A stretch of 6,687 nt of DNA from contig QHUE01000124.1 of assembly GCA_003221825.1 (NCBI GenBank), positions 1 through 6,687 of the forward strand. Reading direction: 5' to 3'. A program made the translations under genes and the position numbers. Under the pieces are notes generated by a model. The model saw only the letters and a program-made list of their open reading frames with translations, searched no databases and had not been told where the DNA came from. This document shows, one piece after another, positions 1-6,500 of the stretch. Every line of letters starts with the position of its first letter. Position 1 is the stretch's first letter. The DNA is from Gemmatimonadota bacterium (lineage in GTDB: Bacteria; Gemmatimonadota; Gemmatimonadetes; Gemmatimonadales; GWC2-71-9).

Positions 1-484
1 CGCCTCCCTGCTTGTTGGTGCAGTGCGAGGCGGTGACGAACGATGCCTGTGTCCCGTCCACCGCGTTGAAGCCCATCGAGCAGAGGAAATTCCCGAAGTG
101 GATCTGGATTCCGCCGATGCGCGGATCGACCCGGTCGCGGAGCGTTTGGACCAAGCGGATGGGTTCCATCTCCCGGATGACGAGCACTTCCGCCGGCACA
201 CCGAGACGCGCGGCGAGGGCGCGTATGTTGGCGCGGGCGGCAGCGTGCTCGACCCCGACCACCACCCGGTTGGTCGTCTCATCGTAATCGGCGAGGACGG
301 TTCCGGGCAGCGCCAGCCCCTCGCGCGCCATCAGGTCAAACCAGCGTTGGACCTGCTGTGGCGCGTACGCGCTGGGTGTGACGCGAGCGGCGACCGGCGC
401 CAGCGGCGTGGTCGTGTCCTGGCACGCGGCCACGACTACGAGGGCCGTGGGAACGATCAAGCGAAGCGGGTTGAAACGGCTCAT
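1..484 (-). CDS. Lipoprotein-type S1 serine protease, streptogrisin-like, C-terminal part beyond window
   Basis: The minus-strand frame opens at ATG 482-484 and stays open to the window edge, giving 161 residues and no stop. Residues 1-21 form a lipoprotein signal: a basic start, a hydrophobic stretch, and a lipobox V18-A19-A20-C21. Residues 40-115 look like a pro-region. From about residue 122 the sequence reads RIGG, then CSMGFN (from C135), then TASHC (151-155). This closely follows the start of streptogrisin/alpha-lytic type chymotrypsin-fold proteases, where IxGG begins the mature enzyme and TAGHC carries the catalytic histidine, here H154. C135 and C155 would be the usual disulfide pair. 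The Asp and Ser of the triad lie off the window, so activity cannot be judged. It would act outside the cytoplasm, possibly tethered by lipid until pro-region cleavage (inference). It follows pilT by 2 bases with a strong GGAGGT site. Confidence is high for the gene and good for the S1 assignment. Confidence 0.85.
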   Translation of the reverse strand, partial: MSRFNPLRLIVPTALVVVAACQDTTTPLAPVAARVTPSAYAPQQVQRWFDLMAREGLALPGTVLADYDETTNRVVVGVEHAAARANIRALAARLGVPAEVLVIREMEPIRLVQTLRDRVDPRIGGIQIHFGNFLCSMGFNAVDGTQASFVTASHCTNKQGG

Positions 485-486
485 AA

Positions 487-2103
487 TCAGACCTCCGGCA
501 TAAGTGTAAGCTTGAACCCCTTGGCCTTCAGGGACGCGGCGAGCCCGGACTTCTCGACCGAGCGCATGTAGGCCTCGTCGGGCTCGACCGCCTTCTTCTC
601 GACGAGCTCGAGCAGCGCGTCGTTCAGCGTCAGCATACCCAGCTTTTTGCTGGTCTGGATGATCGAGGGAATCTGGAACGTCTTGCCCTCCCGGATCAAG
701 TTCGAGATGGCCGGGGTGGTGAGCAGGATCTCGCGTGCCGCCACGCGGCCGCCCCCGACCTTCTTGCAGAGCGTCTGCGAAATCACCCCCTTGAGCGATT
801 CCGAGAGCATCACGCGAATCTGCGCCTGCCGGTCGGCGGGGAACTGGTCGATCATCCGGTCGACCGTGGACGAGGCGTTCGTGGTGTGCAGCGTGCCGAA
901 GACGAGATGCCCCGTCTCCGCCGTCTCGATCGCGATGGCGATCGTCTCGAGGTCGCGCATCTCGCCCACCAGCACGATGTCCGGATCCTCGCGCAGCGCC
1001 GCCCGCAGCGCCGACTTGAAGCTGTCGGTGTGGACGTGGACCTGGCGCTGCGTGATGAGGCACTTCTTGTTCTCGTGCACGAACTCGATCGGATCTTCGA
1101 TCGTGATGATGTGATCGGTGCGCGTGCGGTTGATGAGATCGATCAGCGCGCACAACGTCGTGGATTTCCCCGAGCCCGTGGGTCCGGTGATCAGCACCAG
1201 GCCCTTCTTGAGATAGCAGAGCTTCTGCACCTCCTCGGATAGCCCCATCTCCTCGACCGTGACGACTTTGGCCGGAATCACGCGGAACACCGCGACCGGC
1301 CCTTTGCGGTCCCGCGCGGCGTTGACCCGGAAGCGCGCTACCCCCGAGATCTCGTAGGCGAAGTCGGTATCGCCGGTTTCCTTCCATTCGCCGCGGTTGC
1401 GCTCCGGCATGATCGAGAGCACGAGCAGCTCGAGATCGTTCACGCTGAGCGCCGCGCCCCCTCCCGGCTGCCGCTTGATCTCGCCGTGCGTTCGAAACAG
1501 CGGGGGTTCGCCGACCCGGAGGTGCAGGTCGGAGCTGCCCGATTGGACCAGCGCGCGCAGCAGCTTGCCGAGCCGCTGTTCGGCGGCTTCGTATTGCGAT
1601 GAGGCGAACTCGCCCGGCAGCTCACCCGGTGTCGCGACAGGACTCTCGACCATTGGCGCGGCGGCGATCACGGATGCCCGCGGCGGTTTGACCGGCGCAG
1701 CCGGCTTCGGGGCTGGCGGCGCAGGTTGTGCTGCCGGACGCTTGGCGGTCGTCTCAGCTGACTCGGTAACCGCTGTGACCGTTTGCTCTTGCGACTCTCG
1801 GTGAATCGCGGAGATCACCGCCGTGAGCCGGCCTGCTTCGGGCACGATTCTCACCCGGACGAGCCCGTTCGCCCCCGCGTAATCGAATTCCGTCTCCGAT
1901 TGCTGATCGATCTTGTCCGCCGCTTCCGGTGGGGCGACCTCCACCATCAGCGCGTAGATGTGCTGATCGGTGAGCGGCTGCTTGGAGACTTTGCGCGGCT
2001 TGCCGTCTTTCACCAGGGTGACGGGCTCGTCGGGCAGCAAATACAGCTGATCGGCGCGCTCGCGCAGCATCACATCGACAAAGGGATCGAGCCGTGCCGG
2101 CAT
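487..2103 (-). CDS. pilT: PilT-like type IV pilus ATPase with duplicated N-terminal domain
   Basis: This is a 538-aa secretion-type ATPase of the PilT family, a cytoplasmic hexameric motor that drives pilus disassembly and retraction. The RecA-like core shows Walker A GPTGSGKST (307-315), the Asp box HIITIEDPIEFVH (331-343), Walker B DPDIVLVGEMRD (373-384, catalytic Glu381) and the His box ending GTLHT (403-407). The C-terminal part has QIPSIIQTSKKLGM (477-490), typical of PilT. The retraction motif AIRNLIRE appears as AISNLIRE (465-472). PilT is usually about 350 aa. The extra length is a second, divergent N-terminal domain (about 7-100) plus a Pro/Ala-rich linker (101-165) ahead of the normal one (175-278). 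ATG 2101-2103 is supported by a GGAGGA site. It follows the 156-aa gene by 3 bases and precedes the protease gene by 2. PilT versus PilU or another paralogue cannot be settled here. Confidence 0.93.
   Translation of the reverse strand: MPARLDPFVDVMLRERADQLYLLPDEPVTLVKDGKPRKVSKQPLTDQHIYALMVEVAPPEAADKIDQQSETEFDYAGANGLVRVRIVPEAGRLTAVISAIHRESQEQTVTAVTESAETTAKRPAAQPAPPAPKPAAPVKPPRASVIAAAPMVESPVATPGELPGEFASSQYEAAEQRLGKLLRALVQSGSSDLHLRVGEPPLFRTHGEIKRQPGGGAALSVNDLELLVLSIMPERNRGEWKETGDTDFAYEISGVARFRVNAARDRKGPVAVFRVIPAKVVTVEEMGLSEEVQKLCYLKKGLVLITGPTGSGKSTTLCALIDLINRTRTDHIITIEDPIEFVHENKKCLITQRQVHVHTDSFKSALRAALREDPDIVLVGEMRDLETIAIAIETAETGHLVFGTLHTTNASSTVDRMIDQFPADRQAQIRVMLSESLKGVISQTLCKKVGGGRVAAREILLTTPAISNLIREGKTFQIPSIIQTSKKLGMLTLNDALLELVEKKAVEPDEAYMRSVEKSGLAASLKAKGFKLTLMPEV
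491..496 (-). promoter_or_regulatory. Ribosome binding site GGAGGT of the S1-like lipoprotein gene
   Basis: Read on the minus strand, GGAGGT lies six bases before ATG 482-484. It sits inside the last codons of the upstream PilT-like gene, whose TGA is at 487-489. This fixes the protease start and suggests translation coupled to pilT. Confidence 0.75.
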
Positions 2104-2106
2104 GCC

Positions 2107-2577
2107 TCAGTCCTCCGGGCGCGCGTACAGGACGTGCGCGCGATTCACGAGGTGCAACCCATCGCCCGTCGCGATGGCGAAGAACGGCGCTGCCACGGCG
2201 TTGAGATAGTCGAGCAGCCGCGAATGGTGCTGCGGCAGCTCGAGAGACGCCCATCCGCTCAATATGGACCCGTCCGCCAGTGTGATTTCCATGGTGGCTT
2301 TCTTGGCGGCGGAGAGTCGCACGGAGTCCTCCCCCTGGGGTCGCGGGACCGACAAGGTCACGGTCCGTGCCTTGGCGACCAGCAAGATGCGGTCACTGCC
2401 CTTCTTGGGGCGAAACGGAAAGAACGGTTCCGGGCGATTCAGCATATCGAGCGGCGTCTCGGGGCCCACGTGCTGGGGCACACGCTCCATAACGTAAACT
2501 TCGCCCTCGCGCTTGCCTCCGCCCGCCAGCAACAAGTTCGCCGGAACGGCGACGCGGGGGATCGAAAAATCGGCCAC
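2107..2577 (-). CDS. Uncharacterised 156-aa protein made of two copies of one small domain
   Basis: I do not recognise a named family. No signal peptide, membrane helix or cysteine is visible, so it is probably cytoplasmic. The sequence splits into two similar halves, about residues 11-78 and 92-154. Each has a strand-rich start, then a DxLN motif (D44-N47 and D123-N126), then a PFF pair (51-53 and 131-133), then a hydrophobic strand with LLVAKA or LHLVNRAH. This pattern suggests a small beta-rich domain duplicated in tandem. The start is GTG at 2575-2577, directly after the TAG of the upstream gene and in the same frame. No clear ribosome binding site precedes it, so it may depend on re-initiation, and the start is less certain than the gene itself. 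Lying 3 bases before pilT, it may serve the same pilus process (inference only). Confidence 0.75.
   Translation of the reverse strand: MADFSIPRVAVPANLLLAGGGKREGEVYVMERVPQHVGPETPLDMLNRPEPFFPFRPKKGSDRILLVAKARTVTLSVPRPQGEDSVRLSAAKKATMEITLADGSILSGWASLELPQHHSRLLDYLNAVAAPFFAIATGDGLHLVNRAHVLYARPED
2111..2116 (-). promoter_or_regulatory. Ribosome binding site GGAGGA of the PilT-like gene
   Basis: On the minus strand GGAGGA lies seven bases before ATG 2101-2103, within the final codons of the 156-aa gene (TGA at 2107-2109). It supports the chosen start, which brings in the extra N-terminal domain, and supports coupled translation. Confidence 0.75.
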
Positions 2578-2850
2578 CTACCGGCGCCGGCCGCACTGCA
2601 CGGATACTGGAGCCCGGTTACCGCACGCGATCGTCTCGTTCATGCCCCTCGCCACCGGTCCGCACGCCGTGCTGTGCGCCGTTTGGGTGGCCTCGGCGAC
2701 CGTGGCTCCCGCCGCGGTGGCGCAGTTGGAGCGTCCCTGAAACTCCACGCAGACCCTGCATTCCTGGTTGGCGCGGGCCGTGGACATATAGAAGAAGAGC
2801 GCAATCACCGCCGCGACGACTGCTATCGTGATCAATCTGGAGCGCTTCAT
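2578..2850 (-). CDS. Small secreted or membrane-anchored Cys-rich protein, 90 aa
   Basis: The frame from ATG 2848-2850 gives 90 residues ending in TAG 2578-2580. Residues 2-5 are basic and 6-22 are hydrophobic, followed by A25-R26-A27, a good signal peptidase I site, so the mature part would begin near N28. Without cleavage it would be a bitopic membrane protein. The mature part of about 63 residues has six cysteines (C31, C34, C43, C63, C76, C86), including a CRVC motif, an even number suited to three disulfides in the periplasm. It does not look like a prepilin: there is no GFTLIE-type site. The frame stays open upstream to 3261, but that would run across the divergent promoter region and antisense to the plus-strand gene, so the ATG at 2850 before the signal sequence is preferred. 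The ribosome site is weak (AAGGG). It is the first gene of the run leading to pilT. Function unknown. Confidence 0.7.
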   Translation of the reverse strand: MKRSRLITIAVVAAVIALFFYMSTARANQECRVCVEFQGRSNCATAAGATVAEATQTAHSTACGPVARGMNETIACGNRAPVSVQCGRRR

Positions 2851-2931
2851 GGGCCCTTTGGTGGGTGAGCCGGGAAGGTGGCGAGGCGCGGGAATTCGCG
2901 CCAGAGGCAAGGCACGCGTAACGTGTAGGGA
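2851..2931. promoter_or_regulatory. Divergent intergenic region, probable promoters both ways
   Basis: This 81-base gap separates the 90-aa gene (minus) from the 213-aa gene (plus) and is the only intergenic DNA in the window that can hold promoters for them. No good -35/-10 pair is obvious on either strand. On the plus strand TAACGT at 2919-2924 sits about seven bases before ATG 2932, and no spaced Shine-Dalgarno precedes that ATG, so a leaderless transcript is conceivable. This is a weak inference. Confidence 0.45.
2885..2902. repeat. Inverted repeat GGCGCG-N6-CGCGCC in the divergent region
   Basis: Arms GGCGCG (2885-2890) and CGCGCC (2897-2902) are perfect complements around the six bases GGAATT. 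The position midway between two divergent genes fits an operator, but in GC-rich DNA a 6-bp repeat can arise by chance. Confidence 0.35.
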
Positions 2932-3573
2932 ATGACTGGCATTCTGCGACTCGTCATGGTCGCGTTCACGCTCTTCGCCGTCGCGCTGGTGTACCTCTCG
3001 GCATCCGCGTGGCGGAATCGTCGCCGCCTGAGCTCGTTCGTGGGGTTTCTCGCGTCCGCGTTGTTGGTCACGTTCAGCATGCTGCTCGGCGCCATCACGG
3101 TGGGCATTCAGGGGTACCGGGCGTTCACGCAGGAGGCGCTCGCCGCGACGATCAAGACGGAGCCCGTCGGACCGCACCGGTTCCGCGCCACCGTGACGCT
3201 GCCCGACAGCAGCCTGCACATGTTCGATCTGGCCGGCGACGCGGTGTATGTGGACGCGCACGTCTTGAAGTGGCGGCCCCTCGGGACGTTGCTGGGACTC
3301 GAGACCGTTTACGAGCTGGATCGCATCGCCGGACGGTATCAGGCCCTCGGCGACGAGCAGACGCTCGAGCGCACGGTGTACTCACTCGCCCAGAAGAAGC
3401 CCTTCGACGCCTTCGATCTGGCCCGTCGCTACTGGGTGCTGCGGCCGTTCGTGGATGCGGAGTACGGCTCGGCGACGTTCGTCAGCTCAGCGGGGACGCC
3501 GGCCCGGCCGGCGACATACGAAGTGCGTGTCTCCACTACCGGACTCCTGGTCCGGCGGGTCGCGGTGCGCTAA
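2932..3573 (+). CDS. Conserved two-helix membrane protein of unknown function, 213 aa
   Basis: ATG 2932-2934 opens a 213-residue protein. An in-frame TAG lies at 2926-2928, so no earlier start is possible. Two hydrophobic segments (about 5-25 and 37-60) flank a basic loop WRNRRR (27-32), giving a short cytoplasmic loop and a large C-terminal domain on the far side or at the membrane surface. The C-terminal part has conserved-looking blocks: GYRAFT (61-66), PVGPHRFRATV (78-88), LKWRPLGTLLGLE (112-124), ELDRIAGRY (128-136) and FVDAEYGSATF (173-183). I recall this pattern from a family of proteobacterial hypothetical proteins sometimes labelled 'cation/multidrug efflux pump'. Two helices and no transporter motif do not support that label. 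Only a GGG very close to ATG could act as ribosome site. It is divergent from the pilT run, and its TAA overlaps the stop of the converging kinase gene. Gene confidence is high; function unknown. Confidence 0.85.
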   Translation: MTGILRLVMVAFTLFAVALVYLSASAWRNRRRLSSFVGFLASALLVTFSMLLGAITVGIQGYRAFTQEALAATIKTEPVGPHRFRATVTLPDSSLHMFDLAGDAVYVDAHVLKWRPLGTLLGLETVYELDRIAGRYQALGDEQTLERTVYSLAQKKPFDAFDLARRYWVLRPFVDAEYGSATFVSSAGTPARPATYEVRVSTTGLLVRRVAVR

Positions 3574-6500
3574 GAGGCGCGCGGCGGCACGTCGGCGATC
3601 ATACCTAACAGCACACGCGGGTGCTCGGTCTTAGTGACGTGGCGGTCGAACCCCGCGGCCTGGGCCCGCGCCTTGTCGGACGGCTGGCCGTACCCGCTCA
3701 GCGCGATCAGGTAGGGCGCGCCGTACGTCGGGTCGCTACGAATGGCGGCGGCAACGGCATTCCCGTCCAATTTGCCCGGGAGGCCAATGTCGCACAGCAC
3801 GATGTCGGGGCGGAAGCTCATGGCCTTCGCCAGAGCCCCCTCACCGTCCGCGACGACCTCGATCTCGTGGCCGGCGACTTCCAGGATGCTGCGGAGACTC
3901 TCGGCAAAGTCCCAACTGTCTTCGACGACCAGGACCCGATGATGCGGGGCGCCCCGGTCAGGGCTGGCGATTGGTCGTGGTGCCACTGCCTCCGGTGATC
4001 GGTCGAGGAGCGGCAGGCGCACGATGAACTCGGCGCCGCGACCGCGACCCCCACTGCGGGCCTCTACAGTTCCACCGTGGGCCGTGACCAGCCCGCGCAC
4101 CAAAGCCAAGCCCAGACCCAAGCCGCCCCGGCTGCGGACCTCGCCCGTGTCCGCTTGGCTGAAGGGTTCGAACAACCGGGGGAGCATCTCGGGTTCGATG
4201 CCCAAGCCGTCATCCAGCACGCTGAGCACCGCCGTATGCGTCGCGTCGTCCCGCCGCAGGGACAGCGTCACAAGCCCGCGAGGGTCTGTGAACTTGACGG
4301 CGTTCCCGAGCAGATTGACGACGATTTGCCCCATGCGTTGCGGGTCGCAATGCACCCACAGCGGGGTGGAGGGCAAGCTGAGGTCCAAGCGGACGCCGGC
4401 GGCGCCCAGCAACGAGCGTTGGTCTTCGACGCTCGTCCGCACGACCTCGACCAGGTCCTGGTCCGATCGCTGGAGCGACGACACACCAGTCGCGATCCGG
4501 GACGCATCGAGCAGCTCCTTCACGAGGGCCGAGAGGTGCTCGAGCTGGCGGGCCGCGATCGCGAGCGCGTCTTTGCCTCGCTTGACGTCGGTTCCCTGGC
4601 TTTGGACCACTTCGAAGCAGATCTGCAGGGCGGCGAGGGGCCCCCGGAGCTCGTGGCTGAGCGTGGCGAGGAACTGGTCCTTATGGCGCGCCTCGTCCTG
4701 GAGGCCCCGGACGCGGTTGATCTCCGTCAAGTCGCGAAACACCGCCGATGTACCGATCAGCCGCCCCGCGGCATCCCTGACGGGCGAGATGGCCACCAGA
4801 ACGGCGATGCGCTCGCCATCCTTGGTGAGGCGTGTCGACTCGAACGGCGCTACCCGCCCTTCCCGCCGCAGCACATCGTCCGTTTGCTCGACCTCCATCC
4901 GGCGGTCCGGCGGGATGATGAGGTCGAGGTAGGACCTTCCCACGGCCTCGCGCTCCGAGTAGCCGAACAGGCGCGCCGCCGCGTCGTTCCAACTCGAGAT
5001 CGTGCCGTCGATCGCGCGACTCACGATGGCATCGTGCGAGGACGCGACGATCGCGGCCAGCCGAGCGCGCTGCTCCTGCGCGGCGTCGAGTTGCGTGACG
5101 TCGAGGAAGGTGACGACGAGACCGTCGAGCGTGTTGTCTACGCGCCGATAGGGCAGCATGCGGACGAGGTACGTGGCGGATCCGTCGGCGACATGCACCT
5201 GACGTTCCCGCAGCGTGGCGGTGCGGAGCACCTCTTTCATGTCGGGCAGCAGGTCTTCCGTGAATCGCGGCGCGATATCAGTGATCGGGCGCCCGGCGTC
5301 GCTGTCGATCAGGCGGAACACCTGCGTCGCCGTCGACGTAAACCGCTTGATGCCGAGAGCGCCGTCCAGGAACAGGGTCGGGATCTGGGTCGCCTGAAAC
5401 AGATTCAGCAGGTCGCTGTTCGCCTGGTCGAGCTCTCTCACCTTGCCGTTCAGCTCGGCGTTGATCGTCTCTAGCTCCTCGTTGATCGACTGGAGCTCCT
5501 CCTTGGAGGTCTGCAGCTCTTCGTTAGACGACTGCAGCTCCTCGTTGGTCGCGAGCAGCTCTTCGTTGGCCGATTTCAGCTCCTCGTTGGAGGTCTCGAC
5601 CTCCTCGACCGTCGCCTGCAGGTGATCCTTGGTCGTGCGGAGCTCGCTCTCGAGCTGTTGGATCACGCTGTCGACAGGCGACGGGGCCGCCGCATCTCCC
5701 GCGGCGGCCTCGGCACGACTCTGTGGTGGGCCGACCTCCTGGAACACAACGAGGAACAGTCCGGCATCCGCCCCCAGCTCGGTGACAGGACGCACCAGCA
5801 GGTTGATCCGTTGGGCGTCGCCGTTCGTCTCCACGAGGACGTTCTGATGCAGGACGGTGTCGCCCGTTCGGACGGCCTTGTGGATCGCCGTTCGCAGGTC
5901 GAGGCGCAGCCCCGGACGGGCCATTTCGATGACGTCGGCGCTCGGTGCGCCTGTTGCCGGCTGGAGGTACTTGCCCGTACGCGCCGAGAAATGCAGCGCC
6001 TCGGCCCGGGCGTTGATCACCACCCAGGGGGGCGCGTACCGGTCGAGCAGCACGCGCTCGAGCGCCGTCACCAGCGCCTGCGGTCCCGAGACCGTGCCCG
6101 CGGCGACGGTGGCGCGCCCGGTCGGAGGTCGCGTGGACACCACCGCGGGCAGCGTCTCGATGAGGCGGGTGACGGAGGCGCCGCGCTGGAAGATGCGGTG
6201 CTTGCGGTCCACGGTGCGGAACAGCTCCGGCGGCCCGACCAGGTTTTCGGAGGGTCCGAGAAACAAGTAGCCGCCGGGGTGCAAGGCGTAGTGGAACAGA
6301 CTGTTCACGTATTTCTGGACATCGGCCTCGAGGTAGATCAGCAGGTTGCGGCACACGACGAGGTCGAGACGGGAGAACGGCGGGTCCTTGATCAGGTTGT
6401 GGACGGAAAAGAGACACATCTCGCGGATTTCCTTCGCGACCTGGTACACGTGATCGTGCCGGATGAAGAATCGCTCCAGGCGCTCCGGCGTGACGTGCTC

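Noticed and set aside
23..571. Plus-strand open frame of 182 codons over the left end
   Set aside because: It is antisense to the S1-like lipoprotein gene and the end of pilT, which show family motifs, signal sequence and ribosome sites. Its own product has no recognisable motif.
1783..2868. Plus-strand open frame of 361 codons
   Set aside because: It runs antisense to three well-supported genes and reads as Arg/His/Gly-rich low-information sequence, as expected for a GC-rich shadow frame.
2851..3261. Upstream extension of the 90-aa gene to make a 227-aa protein
   Set aside because: The extension crosses the divergent promoter region and lies antisense to the plus-strand membrane protein gene. 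It would also bury a good signal peptide in the middle of the protein.
4077..5474. Plus-strand open frame of 465 codons
   Set aside because: It is antisense to the PAS and kinase domains of the CheR hybrid, whose motifs are intact. Its composition is that of a shadow frame.
5443..5625. Periodic GAGCTCCTCG-like repeats as a possible CRISPR or satellite
   Set aside because: The 21-base period is in frame and encodes the NEEL heptad coiled coil of the sensor kinase. There are no spacers.
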